Source: Cardiocondyla obscurior (lineage: Eukaryota; Arthropoda; Insecta; Hymenoptera; Formicidae). From it: a stretch of 64,000 bases of DNA. A program made the translations under genes and the position numbers. The DNA is taken from NCBI RefSeq assembly GCF_019399895.1, contig NC_091879.1, positions 2,294,001-2,358,000 of the forward strand. Reading direction: 5' to 3'. The notes below the pieces were generated by a model. That model saw only the letters and a list, made by a program, of their open reading frames with translations, was not told the origin of the DNA and did not search any database. Shown here one piece after another: positions 38,701 through 53,600 of this stretch. Numbering within the stretch: the first letter of the stretch is position 1; each line of letters opens with the position of its first letter.

Positions 38701-41700
38701 GAAGAAGAAGAAGAAAAAGGAAAAAAGAAAAAGAAAAAAAAAATATTCTGTGCCGCGAATATACGCGCGGCTCGAATTCAAGCAGCGGCCCCCCCTGCGT
38801 GCCTTCCTTCCCCCACGTTTTTGTTGTAATCTCCCGAGGGATGCATGAACGCACGTACGACTCGAAGCGCGCGACGTGTATCGAGTGACCCTCGTCGGGA
38901 TACGCTCGCAATATATACAGGAGTTTACAATTTCCGAAGTTTATAAGTCCTCCCCCATGTCCTTACTGCCGCGCCACATTCTGTGGATGTTCTCGCGTTC
39001 CGCGCGACTTAATAAAAGGATATCTTCCAGGCGGGGTGGACAAACAAATCTCTTTCACTCCGCCCTCTCCGTTTATCGCGCAGACATTATTTTTCCAGTT
39101 AAATATTTTACGTGACAAAATTTTCAAAATTTCTAATTCTTATTTTTTTTTTTTTTTTTTAATATATTTTTAATAATTTTCTTTATCCATATTTCGGTTT
39201 GATTTTCTGCGGTATATATTGTACAAGTTTAAGCGAAAATGTCGGTTTTGCTCCGCAAAGCTGTCTCTACGACATTAATGACAGCCGAAGTGTTCCCAAG
39301 TACCAAAAATTGGCGGATCTTTACGTGATCGGAATTCGGGATGGGTATCACCTGTGGTCGACAGGCGGCTACGGCGACGCTAACTAACGTCATGTAATCA
39401 AGTAAGCAGTTTAACCGAACGATCCGGTTAGGACGACTTAGCCCTCCGTATCGACGAGGCGTCACTAATTGGTTTACAGATCTCCCGGGCGCCGAAGTCG
39501 GTGCTCAAAGGTCTCTCTAGTTAGCTACCTCGACTATCTCCGCGGTCCATTCGTCCCTCGCAAATGCCTAATTAATACCTCCCCGGTCTCTCTTCATCTC
39601 AACCCTCAATTGACAATTTTCGTGAAGCGTTCAACTGTAGAGTCCTCTGAACTTCGAGATCGATTTTTTTTTCTCCCTTGCGTTTTTTTTTTTTTTTTTC
39701 TTTTTACGATCCATCGTCGTGAAATTTCGCGCAAGTGAGATTGCGAGGAAAGAAACGTGCGATACCGTGCATTCTCGCATGGTATGCGATATTCCTGAGA
39801 TATTCCTCCGCGCGGTAACGAGAAGTTTCACCGAGGCCGAAACGAGAAGGTATATCTGGCACGTGCCGTTCCTCCGAGGCGCGTCGAGCACGTGAATATC
39901 TCAAGAATCCTTATCGCAGCTTACTTTCATCGCGTACACTCCGGCGAACGTGCCGAGCCGTGGGCCGCGTGGAAAAAAGACGCGGAAGGATATTTTTGGA
40001 TTTTTGCGCCGTGAAATGCGATTTTACTTATTCACTCACGATTGTCCGCCGGGTCCAACCGCGTTATGGAATCTGGATATGGTTTAGCTCAAAGCGCGCG
40101 CTCGAAAGAAAGTTTAGGGCTGAACGTCAGGCAGCTCCTCGGCGACTTGAAAAATGTCGTCCGCATGCAAAACAAATTGCGCGCTGGTGCTCGTTTCATT
40201 ACCTACCCCTCCGCGTGGGTGGCTGTCTAAAATCGAGCTTACTCCGCCCGAGAAATTTAATTCTCGGCGGGAATGCCTGAACGTCCCTTAATATCGCGGT
40301 CACGACGAGAGCGTCACGGCGCCGTCACCTGCGGCCGGCCCTTTAAAAATGATTAACCCGCTAAAGAAGCGGCGGTCCCGGCCGATGAAAAATGAAGCTC
40401 GTCTGCTTTCGGGACGAGACAAAGGGGCATTAACTTCCACCCACGGCGACCGCAGACCTTTCTCTAAACAATGCCGCGGCGCGAATTTCTCATATCGAGC
40501 AAACAGAGTGAGCAAACTTGCCGACGCGTAATTGAATCTGCAGAACGCCGAGTCACTCTGCACTTTGCGTCTCTTTTCTTAACGGAAGGAACTTCAGCGA
40601 AAGATGTATTTCGAGTTTATTTAAATTTAATAATTTTATGATTTATTATTCGTTTTTTTTTTTTCTTTTTTTTTTACGAACTGCGATCGACAATTTGTGG
40701 CTGGAAAGGAGGAAAGAGAAACGGAGTTTTTATTAAATCGTGTGCGAATTTATGAATGTTGATTTTCGATTGAAATCGATTCGTAGAGATCGTAGAAATT
40801 GAATTAAAGAGACACAAAATCGTATTAGCAGCGAACGCTAATGAGCGTCTATTAATATTCTCGTTTATTACGGCTGACGAGATGCTCAAGATCAATGGGC
40901 CGCATTGTGCATAATCCTCACGTTAAACAAGCTCATTAATGTAAAATTGAATGAAACCGATTGTTGCGAGGAGAAGATCGAAGGTCGGAGTCTTTAAAAC
41001 GAGAAGAGTGCTCGTCAGCGCAGATTCTCCGCCGAAGCAAACTTTGATTCTTTTCGAAGACTCTTCTTTCAAGGACCTTCGTTATTGAGTTCTTACCGAG
41101 ACTTCCAGCTTATATAACTTCCACTTTTCAGAAAACGCACGAAATGTAACAATTTCAGTACAATGAGGACTTATCAATATCCTACACGTACTTTTAGAAT
41201 AGTTCAATACGTTCTTTTTTTTTTTTAATAAAATTGTATAATAGTTAAATTAATTAATTGCGATAAAAACTGTGTTTTACCTTTAGATTAATTTAAACAA
41301 AATTTCAGACAATTTCAGTGTCTTTCCCTTTTTTATTTTTTTTCTCTCATGTTTTTTTTTTTTTTTTTTGTAAGAAAAAAAGTTTCGATATCGCTTAACG
41401 AGTGGCTGATGCCCAATTAGACGTTGAAGTTTCTTTCGAAGTCCGGAAGTGCGAGTCCTGAAACCAGAAGCGTCCCTATTCCGCCTGACACGCGAAACAC
41501 CAGCTATTCGAGCCGTTGCTCTTACCCTTCGCCGTCCGGCGCGGCTTAATGAAAACCGTGATTGAAGCCGGTGCACGGATGCCGATCGATCCGCCACGTA
41601 TCACGGGAAGGGTGTCCGGGAGCCAATCACCGAGTACCGTCAAAGGGACGATAATTTTTTTCCCCGTCCCCTTTCTGTCCGATGGGATTCATGAGTTGAC

Positions 41701-42508
41701 TTTGTGCAGATCGTGCTATTATTAGTCGTATGTTTGCTGCGTGTACGAGGCGTAAGGGTGGGCTAGAATGCAATAATAATAATGTTGTCGATCTACTTTG
41801 TGAGAAAAAATTATTAATTTAAAAAAAAAATCTGTTTTATTTCATACGCGCATAAATCAACGTATTACTTTATTAATTTGCTGCAGTTTATTAAATACTT
41901 TTTTTTTCCTAGACACGTGTGAAATTAAATTAGTATTAGAGTATGTAACTTTCTTTTTATATTTACTGGCATAATGGTGAGGAATCTCGACAGAAGATTC
42001 GGCAATGTCAGACGCGAGATTTTTGGGTTCCTCTCGCGAATATATTTTTTTCCTTCCTTTTCCCGTCTCGGGACTCGGCACTAAATTAAATTGACCGACA
42101 CTTTGTAGCCGGATAGGCATCGGCTTTTGTTTACTCCGGGACACCGGTATTGATCTTTGACGTCTTCGGAGAGGGCTCCCGGTTACGACGAATGACGGAT
42201 AATTTCTCCTTTTTCCCTGTCGCGAAAAACTGAACGCAAGTTCGTGAAACGGGCCGGATACTCCTCGGAGACCCGGCATCGTTTCTCCTCGTACGTTTTA
42301 TTAACTCTCGGTCGATTAGTCGACCTCGAAGCACCCCATCTTCGATCGACCGTTTGGGATTTCCCGTCGAATCGTTCTCTTCTTTATATGTCGTAATTGC
42401 GAGTCTGCGTGAGGCATTATATATCTTGGGGAACAAAAAAAAAAAAAAGCGAATTTATTTCAAGCCAAAAATGGTAATCAATGTCGAAAAAACTGTGTAA
42501 AATATGCA
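29732..42508. other. intergenic stretch, no supported gene
   Basis: About 13 kb without a convincing gene. CpG-rich blocks (30000-30900, 32300-32950, 33400-34120, 35000-35660, 36000-36500, 38220-38900, 39400-40560, 42000-42420) alternate with AT-rich ones (31500-32280, 33000-33300, 35840-35960, 40600-40680). Open frames up to 175 codons are present but run through homopolymers or overlap on both strands. An X-box-like sequence GTCGCCATGGCACC lies at 33578-33591 with one mismatch in the right half. Long T runs lie at 37316-37330, 39148-39162 and 41351-41370. Confidence 0.45.
36345..36371. repeat. (CT)n microsatellite
   Basis: CT run merging into CTCGCTCGCTCTCTCG units. Confidence 0.75.
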
Positions 42509-42518
42509 TTTATTTATT
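42509..42518 (-). terminator. tandem poly(A) signal of the dynein gene
   Basis: Two overlapping AATAAA hexamers (AATAAATAAA on the minus strand) about 145 bases beyond the dynein stop codon, in an otherwise ordinary AT-rich 3' flank. Confidence 0.65.
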
Positions 42519-42659
42519 CGTATACATAAAAGAGAGCAATTATCAATTCTACTTAAAGAAATACAAATGCTCGATAAAAAGATGATAAATTAATTTTTTT
42601 TGTAACAATCGGTGTCGTATATTAGTCAAACAACAAAACGTTATCTAGTTGCTATTAGT

Positions 42660-44652
42660 TTAAGTTTGCAGTAAAAGAGCCACGCCGGCCAGCGTCCACT
42701 TAGCCGGTTTGTCCTTCGTCTTCAAGTTAAATGTCCACACATATGTAGGGCCACGCGTGCGTGTTTTGTACACCGGGCACTCGTACATGTTCCTCAAATC
42801 CTGCTTGTCCTGCGTGATCGCGCGTACATTAATCACCGGCATCGCCGGGTACAGCTCCTTGGGCCTGGAGTCGACGATGATTCCCGTTTGGACGTCCCAT
42901 CGCGCGCCTTCCATAAATATTCCGTGAACGTAGGCCCCGTCCCTCGGCGCTGACCTAGCGAGAACGAAATGGGGGAAGGAAGTCACTCCTCGGTACGATA
43001 CAGCAGAAGAAATTGAGTTAACGAGCGATAACTATTCTGCCCTCGCGGCCTGGCGCGGATTACACCCGCGAAAACTCGAACTTCCGTCCAATTATGCTTC
43101 CTACTCACGTGAACTCCTCCTTGTTCTTCTTGGTCACGTCGCACTGGAGGCACATTTTGTCGAGCGGCAACTCGTGCCTCCTGGCCGTCGACTGCATGAT
43201 GGCGGTCAGCAGCGACTGAGGATTGAAAAACCCAGCTAGCCACACCGACGCCGGCAGCTGAAAGAGAAATTAATCGTTCCGTACGTTACGTTAACTCGGT
43301 CTACATATTTTCTTTACCCACCACGAAATCCGTGGACCAAGTCTCGAGCTCTCTGATTCTCAGTAGCAAGTCGACGAACCAGGCGGTCAGACCCAACAAA
43401 GACGGGTAGGCCCTGGCGGCCCACACAGGCGGCACCTGGTCGAAAAACAGCGCGTTCTCTAAGTCCTCCATGTCCGACGTTATAGTGAGCTCGCCTTTGA
43501 GGCCCAAGTCCAGCTCTCGCAATGAGCGCTTGATCTCGGTCGTCAGATAATTCATTCTTTCGCATTCCTGAAAGGCGACGATTACATAGGGCGTTCGTTC
43601 CTCCACTTTTCCCATGATCTCCGTCATGTTGAACTCTTCGGGCAGCTTTTCGATTATCTCGTCCAGCACTTGCTTTACCTGTAAAAGGAACAAGTATGAG
43701 ATTATTCATCGCTATGCATTTGTACCTCTAAAAAGATACGCGACGACACCTTTTCTTCCCTGGTAACCGTTTGTCCTCCCGAGCTGCCAGTGTCGCGCGG
43801 CTGCATCTCGAAAACCGTTCGGAACAGATTCTCAGCTGTCATCGTTAAGAAGCCGATCTCCGCGTTCGGGTGTAGCCCGTATAAATACGGCGATTCCGCT
43901 GGTATAGCCTCGTCGATATACGTGTGATAACCGACTAGGTCCGTGTTGGGAGGCGCGGGAAAGCCTGAAACAGTCCCGCGAATTTATAAAAATATTCCTC
44001 GTCAATATTTAATGAGCGAGCGTCCAGCTTACCTGGCGCCAGCTGTAGCTCTCCATCGATCAGATCCGGCTGCATTAATTCTTCAAGGTAGGACACGCAA
44101 AGCCTTCTGTCCCAGTCGTCCGTTATGTGGCCGCCATACATAATTTCTCCGAAAAGATACCTGTTTGTACGTATTAATTATTAAACTCTCTAATTCGCAT
44201 TTCGAAGGATAATTCTATTTTTAGTTGAATTATATATTCGCGTAGCTTTATTATTAAATTTTACATAAATTTAATAAAATCCGGTGTAATTTATTTCTAA
44301 CAAATCTTTTTAAAAATTAAAAATAAATGTATATAAATGTACATAGCTACCTTAAATCTTCCCAAGGTACTTTCGGGCTCGCTTCCAAATAATTATAGAG
44401 CACACTGACGCTGATATTCAGATCTCCCACATTGAAAGGATATATTTTATTCCAACCCTGGGGTCCAAATTTACGACGTTCCGCTACGACCGCGTGGAAG
44501 TAGCATAAAGAGAATAAAATCGCTTTGAACTCCGCTTCTTTAGTACACATCTCTAAAGTCTCTTGAGTGAAATTGTCCAGAGCTTTATGCAAATTTGCCT
44601 GCATGCCGGTGGGCGGTTCATTTGTAATTTTAATCGACGACTCTAAAATACC
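42660..44652 (-). CDS. dynein exons 30-35: C-terminal domain
   Basis: Residues 3983-4463. Contains YLFGEIMYGGHITDDWDRRL, PAESPYLYGLHPNAEIGFLT, WAARAYPSLLGLTAWFVDLL, LPASVWLAGFFNPQSLLTAI and WDVQTGIIVDSRPKELYPAM, all signatures of the DHC C-terminal domain of axonemal chains. The stop TAA is at 42660-42662. Exon 34 ends two bases into a threonine codon that exon 35 completes. Confidence 0.95.
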
Positions 44653-47600
44653 CTGAAAATAATTACGAAACAATATCTTAATAAGCAAATATTAAACTTG
44701 TTGAATTAAACTTCTTTTGTATTTCGAAAAATAATTACAATTTTTAATTTACATATTAAAAAGTAATAAACAAGAAATACATTTTTTTTTTTTTACCGGC
44801 TGCTGTCTTCATTTTCGTGTAACGTAAAAAATAGAAGGATATTCTTACTTGAGGTATTATATGGCCGGCTGGCGTGCTGGCCGGTTCCGCGCTCATGAAC
44901 ATTCTGTAATCAGGATGAGAACCCTCCGCGGCCGTCTCCAATTTCTTCTCCAGTAATGGAAGCCACTTTTTTACTAGATGGATATTTTGTAATACCACCC
45001 AGTGTCCGTTCTTAGACGCCTCGTCTATGGCCTGCTCGGCCACCGTTTCTTGTCCTTGGCCGAGAGACACATTGTGAAAATTTTGATTATCAGACATAAA
45101 GCCGAGACGGCGACCTAAATCCTCCACATCCTGAGTGCACAATAAAATACTTTTTAATTATAAATATATAAATATATATAACAAATTTAATATGCTAATA
45201 AATATAATATATAATTTAATAATAAAAATATATAATAAATTTAATAATTAATTTTTATGCACCAAATAAAATTTTTTTAATTAATTGCTATAAATTTTAT
45301 ATTTTATAAAAAGAAATAAAGGGAAGTAATTCGTAGTCACCTTCAACGGATTTACTCCGGGTGATAGAATAAAGAAAATTGGAGTGCTCGGGCTGGTCTC
45401 CTCGTAAGATTTCGCAAACTCCACCGTTCTCGCCTCAATGTACCTCGCGCCGAGCTTTTCCTCGATAAACGCCGCAATGGCATACGTCATTCTGTCTGGT
45501 CTCAGCGCCCTCAACATGCATAGTCGTTGTATGGCCGTCTTATTTTTCCACTCTTGAGGAAATTTCTCGCGCTCCGGGCACTCGCACTCCACAAACTTCT
45601 TCCAGCGCTTAGCGGAACTCTCGATGTCACGGTCCAAGTTCCTTCGAACAAACGAGATCGCAGCAAGTAAACGAAAGCGAACTACGGGACAACAGTTTCT
45701 CATTACGCGTACCGAAATTCCTCCCTCGTTGAGAGACTTCTTATGCCGCCCCAGCTGGTGTTGGTGAGGAAATCGACCGGCGAGGTGACGTGCGGCGTTA
45801 TGGGGAATCTTAAGAGGAAGTCTAGTTCGCCGGCCGTGACTTCGTTTTTCACCAACAGAATCTGAAAGGCCATCTGCGAGGCGAAGATCAGCTTATCGCA
45901 CTCGAACAGTCCCCGACTGGTGTATATGAAGACAGAGTACGTGATGCATTCAATCAGATTCTGCACTCTTCCCGTGACGTCAGGCGCGGGGTCGGCTTTC
46001 AGAATCGCTTTCTGAAAGACCACGCTGAAGGCCTTGAGTGAAAATTGATAGATAGGATTAATCGTGTTCAGGTCATTTAGAATAAAATACAACAGCGAAG
46101 CTCTCGCCGCTGCGGGCCGATATAATTCTCGGGCCGCGTCGATTTGTCTGCTGGTACCGCGAGCCTCCGTAACCTTAGACTCGATCTCTGCAGCAGTGCG
46201 CTTAGTCGTTTCTAAGTTCTCCACGAGAGACGTATCTTCGAGTACATTACTGCCGGCTGACGAAAGTCTAAAAAAAAATATATAATATTAATATTAATTA
46301 TTCAATTAAATTAATAATATTTTTATAAAATAAATAATAATAAAATGAATTAATATCTTATAAATTACAATATTTAAATTAATATTGTAATATTTATAGA
46401 AAGTTCTTTTTAGAGAAGCAAACTGTTCTTTCGAGGGAAATTTATTTTGCATAATTTTTCTCGTGTATAAATAAATCATGAATAGAACTATTTAGCGACG
46501 AATTTGTACCTCGATAGAAGCGAGTCTTCGAGACTGTTGAGCGTAATCTTGAAGTCGTTCTGTTGTCTGGTAAGTTCCGCTTTTAACTCCTCGAGATCTG
46601 GCCTCTCCGCCTTAACCACTTCCGCGAGCAACTGATCCTCCAGACCGTCCCTCGTCACCGTGAAGTTAATCAGCGTCGTTTGCGCCTGCATTTCCGGTTT
46701 GTAATGGGGATTAGCTAGCTTCGTGTGCAGCAACAATCTGAACAGGGAATTGTATTCCACTTCCTTATCACCGATCTTAATAGCGCGACCCTTCTTGATT
46801 AAATTTCGGCCGAGCAGAGGATCCAGGACGGGATCTACGGTCTCCCCGATGTTCTCCAGCAGAACCGTAGATCCGTTCGCTAATGATAACTCGATCACGT
46901 CCAAGTAACCGCGTTGACCTAATCTGATCACCTTCAGATCATCCCCGTACTTCTCCTTGATCCACTTTATACCCTGGAGCTGTAAACGATTTTTTCTTTT
47001 CGAGTTTATTTATTTATCGAGTTCGGCATTCCATAATTTCTCCAGCGCCGTACCTGCGGATCTATCATCAGCGGCCAACGATCAGAGTTGGTCAGTATCG
47101 TTGCGTTTTCTGTCGACATCCGATCGTTCGGTAGTCCCTCGTTATTCCATTTGGCGATTTGCGTGTCGTCCGTCAGCAACGAGAGCGGATCCAAGCCCTC
47201 GGTAATTGGGATTGTCGGCTCCACGCCGCGTATGAACGGCAGCCATTGCTTGTTTAGCAAATCCTGTCGAAATTGTTTTGTGAAACAGCCCACGTAGGAT
47301 ATGAAAGCCGTCACCAGTAGCACGTCGCCGGGTAGCGTCGATGCTTGCTGCATGAAGCTGCGAAAAATGTTTTGCGCAATTTTTACCTCGTTCATTCGAC
47401 GCAATAAAATAAAAACGTTAGAATAAAAAACGCTCACTTGGCGACCGAATCAGCCCAGCGGACATTTTCGGACGCCAGACCGCCGACCAGTCTGTTCGCT
47501 AGTGCGATCGTCGAGTTAGTGGCATCGGCTTCCTGTTGGCATTTTAATTTTTCGGACGTCGCTTTTTCAAAGTCCGCCGTTAACTTCGCCAACTGCTCTT

Positions 47601-50600
47601 CTAAAGACTAAAAATAATCATCCAAATTTTAATGCCTATATTTGATATGATAATATTTGATATAAAATTTTAGTATCGACGTTTACTTACGGCTACTTTA
47701 CGTTTAATACCGCTAAGCTTGTCCTGAGCAGCAGCCAACTCCGCGTTTGCATGAGCCAGCGCTTTTCGTTTCGGCTCTACATCACAAAAGACCTCATAGA
47801 ACTTGATGATGTTGATTACCCAGGCGCAAAGGCCTGCCGCGGCGGCAGATTTAGATCTTACAAATTCCGGCTCGAACTCGGAGTCCTTGAGATACGGTTG
47901 TATCGCTTTAATCACCTCGGGATGTATATTCTCTTTGTCGTAATTGATGAGGGAATCCAGAAAGGTGTCCACTTTCGCCATCACGATCTTCGTAATAAAA
48001 ACAGAAAACGTGACGCTTTTAACGCTTGTTGCGCGGATAAAATTACAACGATAGATCTTCTCGAATCGTTTCGATCGATTTGACAATACCTTGGCGGCTT
48101 TCCAGCTGCGATCTTTGGGTACTTTGCCGGATGGTGCCAGGAGAACCATGACCGCGGCGGTTACATTTGTCACAGCGCCAGGAGGCGAACCGAACGATTT
48201 TAATTCCGTTAGATTCGCTTTATTCAGAGTATTTAGGGCTTCCTGCGCGGCCAGCAAGGCGGGTTCGGCTTTCAACAAGTCCGCCTCGCAATCTTTTTGC
48301 TTTTTCGAAACTTCCTCGGCTATTACGGCTACTTTAGATTCCTCCTCGTCCGCTGAATTAAATAATACATATTATATTAAATTAAATTATTAAGTAAATT
48401 CTTAATTATTAATTAAATTATTTTTATTTTGAATATGTACTATAGCGCGAATTTAATATCACAAACCTATCGCCTTTTCTTTTTGAACTTTCTCCGTCTC
48501 GACACCAACTATGGCAATCAGAGCGTCCGCTGCGTCATTCTTCTGCTGTAATTCTATCTCTTGTACAGCCAACTTCTTTTTTAACTTATCGACTTCCACA
48601 GCTGTTGATCTCAACTTGTCCAAACCGTTTTCCAATCTAGCCACTCTAGCACGTAGTTCGGAAGTTTTTGTCTTTAACAATCGGGTGTATAAGCTTATTT
48701 GCTCCAAGAAAGACTTCGGGGTCGTGTAATTATAACGACGCTCGCTACTTAAGTAATGGCGACTGGCGATATTTACGGTGGTGTGTGCGTGAGCCATAAA
48801 TTTGGCAGCTGATTCTCTGTAAAAAAAAATTTTATCTTATTTTATTTTTTCTTTAATTTATTAATTTATGATTTTACTTTTTTATTTGATAATTTATTGC
48901 TCCGCACCTGTAAGTTTCTGGCAGCTCGTTCAGTTCCTGCAAAAATCTTTTTGACACGGACATTAATGCTTCCTGCGGCCACTCGTGAAACCAGTTTATC
49001 ATCGTACAATTTATAATTGCGGGAAATTTTCTGGACCTGACTCGCAGTGTTGAACCAACGGGAGAAAAGCACAATACTATTCTCAATTGTCGGCGAACGC
49101 GATCGATGAAGAATTTCCAACAGTTTTCACGCGTGTCTAGTATACCGGCACCTTTCACCTCGTTACGAACTCCTGAAAAATTTTACAAAATACATTCGGT
49201 GACAGTCAACGATTTTAGCAAATAATGATAAATAATAATAACAAATAATAATATAAATAGCAATTTTTTTTCCGCTTTAACGTATCTAGCATTTTAATTA
49301 AAATTAATTAATTAATTAAAGTTGCTCTATAGACCTGCTATTATATTTTCCACCTCATCCTCGGCGAATAAATCGGGAACTTCTCCGGAGGCGAGCATGT
49401 CATTGATGAGAACTAAGAACTGCTCATTCGGTACTTGCGCGTCTGTCATTAGAAACATGATGCCTAAATTTTTCAAGCCCGCTTTCATGTATAAAGCAGC
49501 GAGTTCTAGTTTTAAATCGGTCACGCCATAGCCCTTCTTTAACTGAATCTGGAAGACTTCCAGTGAACTTATAAAGGCCGCTAATCGCGAAAGACTTTGC
49601 TTGCCAGAACCACCGACACCCACTAAGAGCGCACTGCCTCTGGGCGACTCCAGAATCCTATTTACGCGACATACGTGCATCATTGCGTCCTCAAAAAGCA
49701 CTAAATTCATAGCCGCCACTAGATCGTTATAGCTGACCATTGCTTCTGATAACAACCGATGCAGAGTTGCCCAATCCTTGACAGGCATGTACTTCGGTTC
49801 TCCAACGCCTCCTAAATATTATACGATTTTTTTAGTATTTAGAAAATATTATACACTTTTATATATCTTAATTTAAAATAATTTAATTAAAATTTTAAAC
49901 TGATTATTGAATTGAAACAAAAGATTTTTAATATTATTATTTAAAAATAGCGATAGAATAAAATTAACTTAAAAATCAGACCTGCGAAGTGGCAATAAAT
50001 GTTCGGTTTCTCGAGAATCGCGCCCTCGTCGACTTCCTCCACGTTCTTTTTCAGAATATCGAGTTGTAGTTTTAAGAAACTTTCAATGTCTTTCTCGTCC
50101 GTGAGCTTATCTCCGTAGACGCGTTGAGTCTCGTGCATCCAAAGCCTGATTAGATCCACCGGGGACTGTAAGCATTCGTTGCCGCTGAACAACAACCCTT
50201 GAAAGCAGTTAGAAAGTTCGCGGAGATTGAAGATGTAATGGAACTTCACGGCTGTCGGTAAGAACATTTGAGCACAACGGTGGTGCAGCTGAATGCTTGC
50301 TTGTACGATGTTTGGACACAATTCGGTGACGCTCGTAGGAAACCTAATTAACATTGTTGAATAAATCAAATTAATTAAAAATTTAATTAAAATATTAATC
50401 AAATAATTTTCAAAAATCACAATCTTATTCAATAAATTATTCAATGATCGGTAGAATATATTTCTAGAAAATTGTACTTTTTTTTTTAATCGTTACCTGT
50501 GTTCTACATTTGCGAGATGTTGCGACAAAATGGAAGTATATATTGTTGTGAGAGATTCGACGTTCGGAAAACTGACGGCGAACACAGCGAAGTGCCTCTG

Positions 50601-53600
50601 TAGCCTCGGGTTAATCGTAAACGACCCAGCGGTCGGATTCATGCAGCTCACGTACTGGCAGTTGTGAATATCCTTCAGGGTTAGCTTCGTGCGATCATAC
50701 CAGTGGCCGTAATCTAAGTGCTGTCGGATTAACGTGTGAGGCTGAACGGTACCGTACGCGTCCACCTCCGGCATATTCAAGTCGTCGATGAAGTACACTA
50801 GGGTTTTATTTCCCGGCGGCCCGTAATTTCGGCCGGCTTTCTTCTCCAGCGATTTCTCCAAAATCTTCTGTAGCATTTCGGACGATGTGTAGAAATTAAA
50901 CGGCACATTGGAGACCGCGTAGTTCTCAGATAGCTGAAGAAGTTTCTCGGTGACCAAGACAGTTTTGCCGCAGCCAGCTGTGCCGACTAGCATTATTGGG
51001 TGCCTCTCCGGCATCAGTAGGTCGAGGAAATATTTTATTCGGATCGACTCCGACGTATAAACGAGCACAGCTTGCAGCGGTATCTCCGGGTCTAGCTCGA
51101 ATTTCGGTAGACGCTCCGTCCAGGGCAGGAAACTTTTCGTCTCGTTGTCGATGTAATAATCGAATACCGTTCCTTGCGCGGGAAATTTTACCTGCTTGAA
51201 TTCATTGGTCCACCATTTAGTGAATTCTACTCGGTAATCCACAGTCTGATCCTGAAACATAGACGAGCCGAAGGCCCAAACGGCGGCGAATACGAAGTAA
51301 AGCTCGTAATGATCTTTATGAAAATCACCGGTTGTTAACTCGGGCCTTAAAAGGCAATGGAGAAGCTGACACAGCATCTCAACGTGCGCCATATCGGCTA
51401 TAGGCGTGATTTTCTTAAATCTCGTTCGCAAGGTTTCGAGGCAGGTAGGAATATACTTGTCAAACAGCATGACCAAGTTTGACTTCTCGTTCGGCAAAGC
51501 GCGCTTCTCGACCCAGCTCGTTACGAAAGGATTCCAGCCTAGATCTTGCGGGTTGATGTAAAGAATACCGGCACGCGAGACCGTAGCAGGCGTGGCGGTC
51601 CTCAGATTTGAGATCTCGAACAGTAATCGCATAGCGGGCGTGAGAGCAATTCGTTCGTTACTGGCCAGCGTCAGCACCTTGTTGTCGTCCATGACGGTAT
51701 TTAGCGACTCGATCCACATCGGATCGATGTCTCCGTCCAAGACAATCCACTTCGGATTTTCGCCGCCTAAGTTCGCCTGCTCTCTCATAATCACCGAGAA
51801 GAGACCGTCCTTCCATTCGCGCGTCGCCGGGTTAATGATTCCGAAGAGCTCGTCGTTGGTCACGGCCTTGGGATTGAGATCGTTGTAGACCGGTCTTCTC
51901 TTCAGGTTGTGATAAGTCTTGAATAATGTTTTCCAAACTTGAGTCTTGCCGGAGCCAGCTATTCCGACGATAAAAACGGAGTGCCGCACTTCTAGCAATT
52001 CCTCGAGTTGTACAACCTTGAGAATGAAGCCGTCCTCCGGTTGCAGGCTTAGATCGGCGGCCGCTTGTTTGACCATTTTTTCAAACTCGACGTCTCGTTT
52101 TCTGGGAACGTCCAACGCAGGAAATAAATCAGCTATCAAGCCCATGAAAACCGGCAGATCGTCCGACACCACTTTGGGAATGTTGAAGTCTCTCAGAGCT
52201 CTCATTAACACTTCCTCTTCTGGTCTGCCAGGATCGCCTCTTTTTAAACTTCCGGCGACCACAAGAACAGATTTTATCGCTCTTAAGCCCCAATCGTAGT
52301 GATCTTGCTTAGATAACAGCTCTTTGCACAACGTATACAGCGTGATGAATTTTCTCGCGAGCACTCTTGCGTCTTGAAATCCTTCCGCTACTAACATGAT
52401 CTCGCATATCAATTCAAAATCTGGCACTACCATAGCGCAAGGACGAAAAAGCGCCTTTAGGTTCTCCGGTAATTCCGTGCGACCGGCGTAGCCAGGATTC
52501 ATCGTTATAAATATGCCCACAGTCGGCTCGAGCGCGATCGTCTCGCCCATAAAATTAAATTTTTCCTTCTTGTCTCTAATGGCGTCTTGAATTGATTTCA
52601 CCTGCACGGCGACCACCGACAGTACCTCGACGGTAATTCGATTGAACTCGTCGAAGCAGCCCCACGCGCCGGTTTGCGCGAGGCCCTTGTATATATTGCC
52701 GCAAGACTTGTAATCCATTTGCTCGGAGCAGTTAAATACGTACACCATTATGCCAAGGGCTCTGCCGAGATCCTTCGTAGTTTCGGTTTTTCCGGTACCG
52801 GCAGGTCCAGCTGGACCACCGCCCATAATAAGATGCAAAGATTGCGTCAGAGTTATATAACATCTATCCGTCAACGGTGTTATAACCAATCTGAAAGCAA
52901 AAATATACATCATTAGCTGACAGAAGTTGATAAATAAATTAAATATAATTTAAATATAACGCAGCGTTTAACCTCGGAGTGTTGCCTAGGTATTCGTGAG
53001 AATATTTAAACTGTGCGTCGCAAATATTCGCGAAGCAGTCCTTCTCTTTCTCGTCCCATCTGTGCCGCAGCTGACTTTGCCACTGGAAGGCTTGGGCGGT
53101 CTCTACCTTCGATTGCACCAGCTTCGTCACGACGTCTCTCGAGTGCACGTCGATTGTGCAGATTGTCATGACTTTCTGCCGCTCTTGCTTGGTTAGCTCG
53201 CCTATCAGCAACGTGATCAGCGTGCTCAGTTGCGAGATCTGCTTTTTCAGGTAGTCCTTGATCGAGTTGTCGTAACCTTCTTCGAGCCGCGCGAAGGCCA
53301 TGTTCACCTCGGTGGTCCACCAGATCTGCGTGCCGCATAGAGACACCTGCGCCGGGTAATCAAACAGCCACTGCTCCCGCGGCTTTTCCTCGTATGCCAC
53401 AACCGCGTCGCTAAAATAATGCCGGATGGAGACGCGCATCGCTCTCTGAAGGCGGTTTAACCACCCTTCTACGGGGCCCTCGCAAATCATTTCGCAATTA
53501 GCAAACTCTACGTACTCGCCATCCTTAGCGAACATGCCTGAAATATAATAAAAAATTTAATTAGTGACATTTAGCGCGAAACGTTATCGAAATTAAACAT

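Noticed and set aside
38384..38911. 175-codon minus-strand frame with a hydrophobic stretch resembling a membrane segment
   Set aside because: The hydrophobic run is the translation of a GAA/A-rich simple repeat near 38700-38745; the rest has no family resemblance.
41084..41116. TATATAAG plus TCAAT on the minus strand at promoter-like spacing
   Set aside because: No plausible exon or coding frame follows; such pairs are expected in AT-rich DNA.
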